Notes under the pieces: generated by a model
The model's input: only the letters and a program-made list of their open reading frames with translations
The model's database searches: none
What the model was told of the DNA's origin: nothing
NCBI RefSeq assembly: GCF_016859285.1
Contig: NC_053404.1
Location: forward strand, 21,324,105 to 21,388,104
Direction of reading: 5' to 3'
Source: Xiphias gladius
Taxonomy: Eukaryota > Chordata > Actinopteri > Istiophoriformes > Xiphiidae
DNA: 64,000 nt
Shown: positions 12,350 through 24,629 of the stretch, one piece after another
Layout: each line of letters opens with the position of its first letter
Numbering within the stretch: the first letter of the stretch is position 1
Made by a program: the position numbers and the translations under genes

Positions 12350-12450
12350 TGCGATGTTATCACAACTGACCGAAACGACTCCCAAGACTACGAAAATATG
12401 TCTCAAGTTGTGACAAACCGGAATCATCCTTTAAACCAACGACCAAGTGA
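12350..12450 (+). repeat. Dispersed repeat family C, diverged copy
   Basis: It contains aaaatatgtctcaagttgtg and accggaatcatcctttaaa, a diverged form of the core shared with 11,880-11,970 and 35,115-35,240. Confidence 0.4.
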
Positions 12451-13309
12451 AACAAACACAGAAATACTTCCACATGAACATTTCAGCAGGACACGAAACG
12501 GAATGTGAGGCCATTGAATTTCAGACACATGAAGTTAAATGTCTCAACTTTTCTGCAGAAACATAGGAGCGGGCAGAGAGGTGGGTCAAACTCGAGCCCA
12601 ACTGCAAATGTAGGTACTATAGTGGATAAGATACACACACAAAAAAAAAACTCTAACAAGTACTTTTACTGGTGACAATAAAAAGAAAACGCTGTATTGA
12701 CCCTCATCCCTGAGCACGAAGGTGATGCTCAGCAGTACAACATTTGCCATGGAGGTGACAGGGATTCAGTGTCCTGCCAAAGGTGACCGTGCCGACAAAG
12801 GGTTCTAACCTCTAACAATTCGTCTAATACAGGGGGCTTAAACGAAGCAAACTGTGTGAGGGAGAGGGGATGGATGGGGGAGAAAGGAGGATGGTGGAGT
12901 TTGTTTTTGGAGTTTAGGTCTAAGATGCCATGATTCAGAGTGGAAAATCGTACCTTTTGGAGCCCGGGCGAACAATCACAGGCTTTGACGGCTGAGCGCT
13001 AAGGGGCCGCTCGCATTTCCTGTGTTTATGTTTCCCTGGTTCTAACAGAGGAGACAAGAAAAAGACCCATAAGACAGCGGAGGACGAGCAGGGAGCACGG
13101 CAAGACCAAGAATATCATAGCAGCTGCAAATCATACAGGCAGGACAGTCTTTGACGATATAAACCTCATATTCGGCTGGATACACTTTCCCAACTATCCT
13201 ATTCCTCTGTAGGGCTGCAAGTAGCGATTGTCACTGGGGACAAATTTATAAACGCATGCAACTATTTTCCACTAAAAGTTGCAAGGGGCCAAAATTTGGT
13301 TATTTTTAG

Positions 13310-13410
13310 GGCTGCAGCTAAACTCTCGTCTTAATATCGAGCAACGTGCAGGTTATTTTCTCAATTCAACTGATAAATAAATAATTGCTTGTTTCGTCTG
13401 ACCACTAGCC
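13310..13410 (+). repeat. Decayed fragment of dispersed repeat family A
   Basis: It begins with gggctgcagctaa and continues with a ttattttctcaattcaactgat-like segment. This resembles the 5' end of the family whose best copy is at 40,800-41,145. Confidence 0.35.
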
Positions 13411-14501
13411 CGCAACTTAATCCGCTAACTGTTTAAGTTCGGGATGTTTTTCTTTGATCAGCAGCCACACAACGGGAACTTTTCAAGTTTCAGATGAAAC
13501 GCGGAGAAGCAGGTGATCAGTTCTTCGCATCCGTCGGTCTGTACCCAGCAATTTGTCAGGTACCTTTTCCACGGACAACTGACTACGGTTGTGCATGGAT
13601 TACTAAGACATCAGCCGGTCATCTGGCCATTTCAGCAATAAGCCACGATGATGCTGAATGTTAAAGGATAAATGTGGAGGTTCAGTTGCTAAGTACCACG
13701 ACAGAGGTTGAACCTCAAGTTTCAGGGACGACTGCTCGGTGTAGACAGGGTATCTATAACTGGAAACGGTGCTCTGTCATTCGGGGAAATCCCGGTGTAG
13801 TTTCCCATAACTGTGTCTCATAGCCTCTGACTGACCTGACCTGGATTCGCCCCTTGGTGAGAGAGAAGAACAACAGGTTGACAGTTTGCGCAGAGTCCAT
13901 CGCTTCGCTCAGCCTGGCGAGCAGCCGCGTTAACTTGGAGTATACCAAGTACTCACGAAAGGGACAGTCGTTCGGGCTAGGTGGCTCGTCGCGGGTTGAT
14001 TTTTCTGTGTGTTTTTTGTGTCATTACATCACAGTGAGGGATAAGCCTCGGGCGGGCAGAGTAGCGGCGGAGACAAAGCAAAGACGGGGCGCGCTGAACT
14101 ACATGTACACCGATGTGGGCAGCAAAAGAGCGGGCTAGGGGGAAAAAAAGCCTGCCCGAGCTGCACCTGTCGGTTCTCGCTGCCGCGGCAGGGAGAGCCG
14201 TGCTACAGAGACCTCGAGCGCTAAGATTACTGCCCCAAAACAAAGGCTAACGCGAAACCTAACGGTCCACATCCAGCTCCGGTGTCCGGAGATGAAGGCG
14301 ACTTTACGAGCTGCTAGCCGACGTCAATCGCGTCGGAGGAGATGCGCGAGAAAGGCAGATATTCTGTTCTGACGCTAGCCACCCGACTGGCCAAACTAGC
14401 TGTCACGATTCTCGGCTGTGGTGACAGGAGCTACGGGGGGATCCGACACTGCTCGACCCGGAGAGCAGCATTAGCCTAGCCGCTGAATCCAGCCGTCTCA
14501 C

Positions 14502-14760
14502 CTCGGCGGTGCGAATCCCCACAACCCCTCTTCGACCAGGCAGCTCTGGCTCCTTCGGACATGAAGTTGCGGGTTCGATTCCGGGATCAAGAAAGCTGAC
14601 GGCAGCAGCGCACTGCCATATTATTATCGTCCATCTGCCAGACAGAGAGGACCCCCCCCACCCCCCTAACTCGGCTGTGATTTAAACGGGTAGCAAGCCA
14701 CAGCAGTACACAGGCTTTGCGGACGCCATTTTCTGTGCTGGCGTCATTTCCCTTCTGGGC
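14502..14760 (-). promoter_or_regulatory. Candidate klhl15 noncoding exon 1 and CpG-rich promoter
   Basis: On the minus strand a strong donor, CCGAG|GTGAGA, ends at 14502, within CpG-rich DNA at 13.9-14.9 kb. This is the best candidate for the first noncoding exon of klhl15, spliced to the acceptor at 10762-10763. No TATA box was noted. About 1.4 kb separates it from the divergent eif2s3 start. Confidence 0.35.
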
Positions 14761-14994
14761 GGAACTGAAGGGCGTTGTGTGGTCCAGCAAAGATATTATA
14801 TACGAGAGATGTCTCACTCCCCTCTGTGTTACAGCTTCACGACTCCGCAAACGTGCTGTGCACAACGTCTCGCTTGACTCGCAAAAGCACGTCGCCGTTC
14901 GGCTAAAACCTTCGACCACGGAAGGATGACCAAAGGGGCCTGGGGGGTGTGCTGAGGTGCCTGTTCACATTTCTAGTGAGAGAGACAATGTGAC

Positions 14995-15440
14995 GGCCAC
15001 CAAGAGATGCAAAACGACAACGAAAAGACACAAAACGGCTACAAAGATACACAACACGACTACAAACAGCTGCAGAATGACTACAAAGAGACAGGAAGCA
15101 ACCACAAAGAGGCACACAACTACAAAGAGATGCAAAAAGACTCAAACAGCTACAAACATACACAATGCAACTACAAAGAGATGAAAAATGATAACAAAGA
15201 GACAGAAAACAACCACAAAAAGTGACAAAATAACCACTAAGAGACGGTAAACAAAACACAAAGAGATGCAAGACAACTACAAAGACACTCAAAATGATCT
15301 CCAAGAGGGACAAGACGACCACTTGAGATAACACGACTTGAAAGAGGTGCGAATCGACCACAGAGATGAAACCACCTAAAAAGACATTAAAAATGAGCGC
15401 AGTTACACGCAAAGCACTGCAAAGAGACGCACGAAAGAAC
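14995..15440 (+). repeat. Minisatellite, cacaaagagatgcaaaacgac family
   Basis: Degenerate tandem units of roughly 20-25 bp are built on aaagagatgcaaaacgactac. The same family occurs at 61,480-61,690 and, reverse complemented, at about 49,630-49,730. Reading frames through it encode only Thr/Lys-rich or Asn/Tyr-rich repeats and are not genes. It lies between the klhl15 and eif2s3 promoters. Confidence 0.85.
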
Positions 15441-16059
15441 CGAGGTGAAGTTAAAAACAAAAACGACCACCAGATGCAAAACACACGTCAGTTGTAGTTG
15501 TGGTGTGTCTTGCTTCTCTGTAAAAGGGGTTGGGGGGGGAGGTTACAGTCTGTCTACATATGCCCAAATAGACTGACATTTAATTTGATTACCACGGTTA
15601 TTGTCGAAACAAAAAATGGGAACAAGTAGCCTATGTATTCCAGGATTTGTACTGGGATACGTGTTACAGAACTACAAACCACACAACAGAACTACAAAAA
15701 AGTCCGTAGATTACGTCACTAAACAACGACGGACCTGACACGCTAATAAGAATATATGTCTTTACTTCCCGGAGTAGGAAAAAGTTAGTCAAAGCCTGCG
15801 TCCATTTCAGTGATAGAAGGTGGTTAGTGGGATATAAACGGCAGCTGCTCGTGGTGATTGAATAAAATGAGTGTTACAGTAGAAATAAATTGTATCAGCC
15901 GTTGTGAAAGGACCCCGTTGCGTCTACTTGGATGAATCACGCGAGTTGCAAACCGAAAATAAATGTATACGGCGCGTCTCGTATTAAACCTATGAGATTT
16001 ACCACTAATCTAAAAAAAAAAAAAAAAAGTTAAATACATTTGAAATAATTAATAACAAC

Positions 16060-16150
16060 AGGAAAGAGAGAAACTTTTTTTTTTTTAAATCGGTTGATCA
16101 GGTATTCGCCGCAGCCGCCTTCTCCATTCCCTTTTCATTCAAGATGGCGG
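16060..16150 (+). promoter_or_regulatory. eif2s3 promoter and start with YY1-like motif
   Basis: Pyrimidine-rich sequence directly precedes the start, and the start codon lies inside AAGATGGCGG (16141-16150), the classic YY1 element often found at the start of translation and ribosome genes. The exact transcription start is not visible. No TATA box is close by. Confidence 0.5.
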
Positions 16151-19100
16151 GTGATGAGTCTGGTACAACGCTTGGTCAGCCTCACCTGGCTAAACAAGAC
16201 CTTAATTCTCTGGTAAGTGACCGGTTCACAGATCTTACAGCCTCGTACTCTCATATCGGTGGCTGTCGCACCGTCTTGTCGACAAAGCGGTTACACAAAA
16301 GAGGACAGTTCCTAACGTTAACAGTCGCGGGTGCTGCGCCGCCACCATCCGGCACATGACGGCAGGCCCGGCGGGTCGGAGAGCGAAAGACACCCTCTTC
16401 TCCTCGGACAAGGATTACATTCAAGCTTACCAACATTTAAAAATGAGACAAGCTTGTTGATATGGAATATTTTTTAATTCGGCGACTACTGCAGTCGTCG
16501 TCTTTGTTCTGCCTCAATATCTTCCCTTTTCGAGCGGCATCATTTGCCCAGTTGAAATAAAATCTGTAAAAATGTCAATGGAGTTCGCAGTGGTGATGGA
16601 CGCATATGAGTAATTCCACTGCTTGCAGGCTTTTTTCCGTCTTGAAACAACAATTGATACAGTTAATAGTTTATAACTACATGGATATTGGTTGAAGGTG
16701 TTCATATTGATGTTCACCAGGTACCTTTTGTGCTTCGTTATTTGATCGGTTTACAGATTTCATCTAAGTTTCATGTGTTTGCCGGTGCATCATGTAATCA
16801 AGTGTAAAGGTTTAGTCTGTTAGTATTGGGTCATACTGAAAGAGGCAACGATAGCCAAGTACGATAGCCAAATCTTTTTGTTTTTTTCCTTCCCAGGTGA
16901 TATTCAGACAGACAATAGTACAGCACTGGCTTTATATGAAACGTCTTATGTCGCTGTCTGTGTTTGATTGTACTTTGGGTGTCTAGTTCATATGTTTGCA
17001 GAGACCCTTTAGGGCAGTGTGTGCATGGCCGTCAATGTGCTGGCCCAACTTTTGTTCCCATTCATCTGCAGGATTAAACAGAAGGATGGAGCGCTGCTCT
17101 GCTCAAAGGGGAAAAACCTGTCAATTACTGTGTTTGGTTTTCAGCGTGTGATCAGTCTAATGTGTGTCGTTGTCGTTCCAGGATGTGTCCACCCTGACAA
17201 CTCTATCCCCAGAGATTATCAGCAGACAGGCCACCATCAACATTGGTATGGAAATCGGTCATTGGCCTAAACTATATTTTTAATCATACCGCCATTGTTT
17301 TACTGGCTGTGGTTGGTACACCATCTCCCTTCTTTAGAGGTCGGTTTTGACTTCCCCTGACCATGCATCTTAATTTCTCTGATTTCCCCCCCCCAAAACT
17401 AGGAACCATCGGTCATGTGGCCCACGGAAAGTCCACAGTAGTGAAGGCCATTTCTGGTGTTCACACTGTCAGGTTCAAGAATGAGCTGGAGAGGAACATC
17501 ACCATCAAGTTAGGATATGCTAATGCTAAGGTAAGCGAGGAAACAGGCTGTCTCTGTCAACTTGGCCTCTTGTTTGATTGTCTCTCTCTTTTTAAAGGGC
17601 TGTGCCTGTGTGATTTGAGCTTTTTACATTTTTCTATCAATGTAGTTAGAATTTGAATCCTTGTCATGCATGCACTGAGACATTTTGACACCAGTTTAAA
17701 CAGCGTCTTTCTCATTCTGAGCAACTCAATTCCAGAAGTGGTTCTAGAAAGCAACAACAGTGTTTTATTTTGGTCAGTAAGTTCAGTTTTAATCAGTGCA
17801 GATAGGAAGCTGATGATCGCTTCTTTGTTAATTTGCATGGGACCGCTAATAAGGCACCTTGAAAGGAATTGTGTTTTCATTTTTTAATGTACGCATCGTG
17901 GCACACTACAACATAAGACAGCAGGGGATTTCCTGATATACTTCTCTAAAATAAAAACCCTCAAGCGAGACTCCTTTTTTCTTTAAGCTGGTAGGTGTTG
18001 ATAATAGAGAGTCAACCTTCACTCTCATGTTTTTACCCTCCCATCGTGTCCTAGATCTATAAACTGGATGACCTCAGTTGCCCCAGGCCAGAGTGCTACA
18101 GGTCGTGTGGCAGCAGCACTCCTGATGAGTTTCCCACAGACATCCCCGGGACCAAGGGCAACTTCAAACTGGTCAGGTAAGACTCCAGAGGGAGGGCGGT
18201 CTTGTCCAAGAAGCACAGATTAGGGGTTTTCAGTGTGGGGTTTAGGCCATTAAACTCATCTACTCTTGGAGCGACTTTGTCATCGGTTTGACTTTAAAAT
18301 GGCAAAATCTCTCTTCCTTCTTCCAGACACGTGTCGTTTGTGGACTGTCCGGGTCACGACATTTTGATGGCAACTATGTTGAACGGAGCTGCCGTCATGG
18401 ATGCCGCCCTCCTGCTGATCGGTAAGCCTCTACTTGCTCAGCACCCTCCGACGAGACAAACTGTGATTGGAATGGTGTGTCATTAAGCCACAGCCTCGTT
18501 GGAAATCATCTGAGTTTTGGTTCTTGTCGCTCTCCGCCAGCGGGTAACGAGTCGTGTCCTCAGCCCCAGACGTCAGAGCACCTGGCGGCCATAGAGATCA
18601 TGAAGCTGAAGCACATCCTCATCCTGCAGAACAAGATCGACCTGGTGAAGGAGAGCCAGGCCAAAGAGCAGTATGAGCAGATCCTGGCCTTCGTACAGGG
18701 TGAGTCAGAACAAACCTGCGCTCCAAAGAAAAGGGGGAACCATTGTTCAAAATCCAAAGTGGCCAAGTGTCCTTCACAAGAAAGATATCGCATGAAGCTG
18801 CCTTCAAAGAAACCATGTATATTAGAAGTCTGTGTAACTCGGCACCTCCTCGACCCAGTACACCTCTCACCTGTTTAGCTGCATAGTACAAAGAGCACCT
18901 GTGCCAAAGACCCATTATTTCTTAAAATATGTCGCAACTTCTAAGTCACAACTTCTGTCACACCGAGAGAGCTACAAAGATTTTACAGTCTCTCAAGCTT
19001 GCAAGTGTGAGAGTTTGTTACCGCAAAGAATTTGGGTGCAGTATTACTTGGAGTATAGTTTTTATACAGTCTGAAAAAAGCCGTCAACCACCTTAACTGG

Positions 19101-22100
19101 TTTGGAAGTTCAAACCAGTTACCCCTTGGGTAACTTCCGTCTTTTTCTAAGACTTTGATCACCGTCACCTGGTGTTGTGTGTCATGTTTCTCCTGCAGGC
19201 ACAGTGGCGGAGGGAGCTCCCATCATTCCTATCTCAGCCCAGCTGAAGTACAACATCGAGGTGGTTTGTGAGTACATCGTCAAAAAGATCCCAGTGCCCG
19301 TCAGAGACTTCACGTCCGAGCCCAGACTCATCGGTAAGAAAAACCCCACACGTGCAGGTTGCTTCTTCTTTTTCTTTTTACTTACCTCTTGTGTTTTCTC
19401 TCTTATCGTGTTTTATGCCTCGCCGTCTTGCGCTCTGTGAGTAAATTTAATTGGTCTGAAGTCAAACCCTGTGAACGTTGTTATTCTTCCACGTTTCAGT
19501 CATCAGATCCTTTGATGTGAACAAACCTGGCTGTGAAGTTGATGACCTGAAAGGAGGTGTGGCAGGAGGAAGTATCCTAAAGGGTGTGCTTAAGGTGAGC
19601 GGCAAGCAAAAAATACTGGATTCCACTGACATCATCTTAGCAGCTACTTGCAAGAACTTGCACAGCTCCTCTGTTTTAGAATTTTCACCTGCGTCTGTGT
19701 CAAAGTTGGATTTGGAAATGGAAATGTTTATTTTACATTTTAAATCGTGTTGGATTTTTGATCGATTCCTTTTGATCGAAATATTTTTATGAAGCGGTGT
19801 TGGCACCAAAAAGCATCAAGGAGGCTCTGTTCACTGCTATTTGAGCCGCGACGGACCCTAAGAGAGTAGGCTGGCATTTGGCATGTTTAATAAATGACCA
19901 GCTTTAAAAGTGATGTCGGTTTAAATAGACAACCTTTACAGTATTTAGAGGACTTTTATATTTACCTATCGTAGGTATTGGTATAGGTACATATTGATTT
20001 TGGCCATGGATACCTGTGATACTGAGTGACATACACTAATCAATATAAACAGAGCTTTAAGTCGCCATCTACGAGTTTGAGTTGCACCCAGTCTAAACCG
20101 TCGTCCGTTTCTCTGTGTGACCTCCAGGTGGGTCAGGAGATCGAGGTGCGACCAGGTATCGTGTCCAAAGACCAGGAAGGAAAGTTGATGTGCAAACCCA
20201 TCTTCTCCAAGATCGTGTCTCTGTTTGCCGAGCACAACGACCTCCAGTACGCTGCACCAGGAGGCCTCATTGGTAGGTCCCTCACCCACAAATTTCAACC
20301 TAGGTTCATTTTGTTATGCAGGTTATCGGGGAGGATTGTTGTCATCACAGTGGGTCAGATGCAGATGCAGTCAGAGGATGTCCCCCTTTTCTTTTTTTTT
20401 TTTAAAGCAGCAAACTTTCTTAGACGTAGCAGAATAATCGTTGAATGATGGATGATGGAGGCCGTTTTCTAGCGATGCCGTCTTTGCCTTGAGTCAGTAA
20501 AGTGTCTTGACAAGCTTACCCACCTGAGGTGGTGGTACCAGTCGTCAGAAACGTCAGCACAGGTGCCGAAGCAGCTGGTCTGATCCCGATGTTCACTGTT
20601 GTTTCTTATTGATCAGCATATTTAATTTTTTTTTCCCACCTGTATCTTAATAACCTAACATTGATGGCAAGATAGGAGTTTCTTACACAACTTCACCTCC
20701 TCCCAAGGTGCATGATGAATGGAAATGGTCTGAAGAGGTCAAAACGTGAGCAGCTGTTACTCTCCAGTTTAGACGGTGCTTTCTTTTCATTTTTAGTTAA
20801 ACCTTTTTCGCAGTAAAACCTTTTTTTCTTCATTTAATTCAAAGTCGTACACAACCTAAAATATGTCTTTATGAAATGGTTTCTATTCTTAAGTGTATTA
20901 AAAACTGCTTTTAATTATAAGCGTTTCTTTTAAAAAGAGTTCTGAGAAGTATTATCTTTTATTAAGAATAATTTCATCTCACATTTCTGAGAAATTTCTC
21001 CAGGCCAAGTTCAAGCACAGAGAAATGGCCACATTTCGGAGAAATCAAAGGCAGATTTGTAAAATAACTGCAGCTGGAGAAGAGGCTAGTAAATCTAACG
21101 AACCTCTAAACAACAGGCCGGGAAAACTGAAAAAATAAGACATTGTTAAGCGACATAAAATGTGCTTGTGCGCAGGTGTGGGCACAAAGATCGACCCAAC
21201 GCTGTGCCGTGCGGATCGTATGGTCGGTCAGGTGCTGGGCGCCGTCGGAGCCCTGCCAGAGATCTTCACCGAGCTGGAGATCTCTTATTTCCTGCTCAGG
21301 AGGCTGCTGGGAGTCCGTACAGAGGGCGACAAGAAGGCTGCCAAGGTGAGCTGGGCATGCTGGGAAATGTAGTCAAAGATCATCTGGACCACGATGAGAG
21401 GATTGATGTTGATGAATGCTCGCCTGAGCTGTAACCGTGTCAACAGGTCCTGGAAATATCTTGTAATTTCAGTTGTGATATTCAAGGCCTGGAAAAGCAG
21501 CATTTAGGGGTCTTGGAATTCTTTGCTTGTGTTGAGGTGGTTTAGTTTGGTGCGAGGAAACACCTCAGTTACCTAGAATCGAGTCTTTTCAGTTGTAAAA
21601 TGGGTCTGTTAAAGGCCCATAAACCCAGTCAAACTCAGAAATCAACCCGAAACAAATCATTTTAGACGGTTTCCCTGTTCGGAACGAACAGTGCGGTGAC
21701 GGCATCCTCTGATCTTTCTGGGTCCCTGCAGGTCCAGAAGCTGTCTAAGAACGAAGTGCTGATGGTGAACATCGGCTCGTTGTCGACAGGCGGCCGCGTC
21801 AGCGCCGTCAAGGCTGATCTGGCCAAGATCGTCCTCACCAACCCCGTCTGCACAGAAGTCGGAGAGAAGATCGCGCTGAGTCGACGAGTGGAGAAACATT
21901 GGCGGTAAGGATCAGGGCGCCTGGTAAAACATGCAGACTTCTCGCGACAGACAGAGACAAACTTGGTAGAAGAGTTCAGGTGTTCGGTCCCAGCTCTGTC
22001 TAAACTACAGTAAAAACACAAGGATGATCATTCATTTATAGCACGAAGGGAAGCAAGTCAACAGGATTTCATCGTTTGTGTGACTTTTTTTTTTTTTCGG

Positions 22101-23569
22101 TTACCTAGTTACCAGGCGTTCACGCCAGGAGCACTGCGTCGTGCCTGATTGGGTCGTTTGTCTCAAGTTCCCCCAACCTGCAAAAACACGAGAGATGCTG
22201 CTTTCAATTACTGCATAGCTAACACACACGGAGGGATCAGTCAGCCCCCTGCTGCGCAGAATCGCACAGATCCTGGCGCATCTCCTCCTTTTATCACTGT
22301 AGTTTTAGATGATGGTTTAAATCATCGCCCCACTTGTTGAACGTCTGACCTTTTGCTGTGCGACGTAGCACCACTGCTCATTTTTCCATGAGGATGAATA
22401 AGCCTAATATTATTATATTTCAGAAAAACATGGAGATGCTTTTTTTCTGTTTTTGGCTTCCACCATAAAACGCTGCAGGAAACACTGACTTCGCTCGATC
22501 ACTTTTATCTTTCTGATTGTTTCCATGATTGCGAGATCGTTCCAGTAGAATGACCTCGTTTGTGTCATGTAGCCTGCCTGGATTGTGGGCTAAAGCTGGT
22601 CTGGTTTTTACTTTTTTTTTCCTGAAGCCCTCTCTGTCGGCGCCACCACTGTGCCAGCACGGACTTATTGAAATGTTTTGGGTTTTTTTTTCCTTTTTAT
22701 GAGAGGCAGCGTTACTTTGTACAAAATGTAAGACGACAGAGAGAGTAACACGGAGTCACAGATGGCAGGAACGTGGACTCGGTGTGGTCCGTTTTAGGTC
22801 ACGGCTCGGCCACAACATGCAAAATACTGCTCCTGTAATATCAAAACAAGCTCACCGCAGATTACGACGGATTTTGTGACAGCAGCCGTGTGGGAAATCT
22901 TAGTTTTCTAAAGTTCCTCACCTGCCAGAAATCCGGTGTCCAGGTGATCAATCGGACGTCGTGACTCCGGCCTCAGATTACATGTCGAACGACCACCGGT
23001 CTGTCGCGACCAGTTCGGGCCTGAAATCAGGCCGAACCATGCTGCTGCTGGATATGCCCGGCTTAAGGAGGGAGGAAGCAAACCCCCGAATGAACGCATT
23101 GTAGTCGAACCTGGAGCCGAATCAAGCATCGTGTCGGAGTAGTAATAATCGCCAGCTTCCAACTTGTAAGAAACACTGCCGTAAAAGTTTGGGTCGTTGT
23201 TATGACGAGGAAATTCTGATGTATTCTGGAGGCTCTGATTGGCCCGAATTGGAAAGTTGCGTGTTGTCAGTACTTCTGTAAACCTCGCGTGCATCTGCAG
23301 CTACACAACTTGACTGGTAACGAGAAGAGCGACGAGCCGTAAACGTGGGAATTTTTCCCAAAGCTGCCGTCAGAGGTGTGACGTTAACTCAGCACTCCGT
23401 CCTCCCACACCTGATTCTCAAGGCTTTTTTTTGATTTTCACATTCAGCATTTCACGGTCTGTTCTGTCCTCTAACCGGAAGTCTCCCCTTTTTTTCTCCC
23501 GTCAGTCTGATTGGCTGGGGACAGATCAGGAGGGGCGTGACCATCACGCCCACAGTGGACGACGACTGA
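16144..23569 (+). CDS. eif2s3: Eukaryotic translation initiation factor 2 subunit gamma
   Basis: Twelve exons join in frame to 472 aa, the same length as human: 16144-16212, 17182-17245, 17403-17530, 18055-18176, 18327-18421, 18541-18699, 19199-19333, 19500-19594, 20128-20272, 21176-21345, 21732-21904 and 23506-23569. The product is the GTP-binding core of eIF2, which delivers initiator Met-tRNA to the 40S subunit. It shows the P-loop GHVAHGKST, the DCPGH switch motif, NKID for guanine specificity, and a zinc-knuckle-like [10 protein letters not shown] segment, followed by the two beta-barrel domains and a C-terminal VDDD. The sequence is nearly identical to the mammalian protein; the end reads [10 protein letters not shown]. 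Introns are short except intron 11 (1.6 kb). It is divergent from klhl15, as in human. Confidence 0.98.
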
Positions 23570-23998
23570 GGAGGCCAAACCGGGACGTCACCGGGAAAGC
23601 TCCCGTCAGCCGGACAACACAACCATCACACTCTTCTTGGCTTTTGGGTTTTTTTTTTTTTTTTGGTTTTTCCCCCCATGACGAGGAAGGAAGGGAACGG
23701 AGCAGGACATGTCGGTGGCTTAAAGACGCCTCCACCCTCTGGGCTGCTCTTCTTTCTCTGCAGCCCCACGCGAACGTCAGATTGGGCCCAGTCGGGCCTT
23801 TCTGTCGCCCGTTTCCTGTTTTTTTTTGTTGTTTTTTTTTATACTGCAGATGAAGGAGGACAGAGGGAGGAGACGAGGCGCTGCGGACTGAAGGCAGTCC
23901 TCCAGAGAAGGTTGACCTGCAGCTGCTTTCAGAGTGAGCCAGTGGGTTTATTCAATACAGAGATGATCCTGTACTGTCCACAGATTTCAGTCGGATCC

Positions 23999-24009
23999 AA
24001 TAAAATAAA
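23999..24009 (+). terminator. eif2s3 poly(A) signal
   Basis: Two overlapping AATAAA hexamers (23999-24004 and 24004-24009) lie about 430 bp after the eif2s3 stop codon. A GT-rich stretch follows from about 24,020, as expected for a cleavage region. Confidence 0.75.
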
Positions 24010-24019
24010 TTTGGAAGAA

Positions 24020-24629
24020 ATGTGCTCGTCTTTGGTTTCTTCTTGTTGGGTTTCATTATCGCCGTTGCGGCGAATTTTATTTCCCATTTAACTGTCCTGC
24101 CAAACAGTTCCCCCGGCCGCTCTGCTGCTTCTCTCTGTCTCATCTGATAGTTTCAGTATCACCCAGCTTTTGTTCATTTTCAAAATAAATGCATGTAGCA
24201 AATGGTGATGCAGCAACTGCTGGATGATTTTAACATGGTTTAAGTTTCTAAAACAAAAAACTGTGACAGTGAATGGATGAAATGGAAAATAAAAGGAAGT
24301 GTTTATGCATTTAATAGATCGATCATATCGATTATCTTACACTGATGGTAGTTTAGATCAATGACTTGGAAGGAACGCACTGGAGCTCAGGCTGCTACTC
24401 GCGTTTACCGAAGGTGTTGCCTCACTTCCGGGATGAGCCACCTGACGAGCACGGGACGTGTCCTCACCCAGGTGACAAAGTGAGACCGGGTGGGGGGGCA
24501 GTGTTGTAAATGCGGACATTACGGAGCGACAGAGAGACGAGACGAGACGAGACGAGACGCGGGGGCTTCGCCGCGACGACTGACCCGGTTTCTCTCCTCG
24601 GTAGTGAGCTCAGCTCCCGGGAGCCGCTC
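24020..24629 (+). other. eif2s3-lrrc31 spacer and lrrc31 5' region
   Basis: Only about 0.6 kb separates the eif2s3 poly(A) signal from the lrrc31 start codon. The first half is AT-rich. From about 24,400 it becomes GC-rich, with a (GACGA)n run at 24,536-24,560, and presumably holds the lrrc31 promoter and 5'UTR. I see no other gene here. Confidence 0.5.

Larger units (their letters stand above)
10762..14501 (-). other. Presumed klhl15 5' intron, no coding exon seen
   Basis: The first coding exon of klhl15 extends to 10761, where an acceptor AG precedes it, so at least one noncoding exon lies further right. Between 10,762 and 14,501 I find no conserved protein sequence. The stretch contains a Tc1/mariner-like short relic, copies of dispersed repeats, and a close inverted pair of CCAAT boxes at 11430-11481. 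Confidence 0.5.

Noticed and set aside
14540-14590. tRNA B-box-like sequence gggttcgattccgggatc
   Set aside because: No matching A box or acceptor stem upstream. It lies in the CpG-rich candidate klhl15 promoter and is probably chance.
19095-19120. 10-bp inverted repeat with a 6-nt loop in an eif2s3 intron
   Set aside because: Real but short enough to arise by chance in 64 kb, with no supporting context.
22908-23294. 128-codon minus-strand frame
   Set aside because: It lies wholly inside intron 11 of eif2s3, shows no domain, and has no splice context on its own strand.
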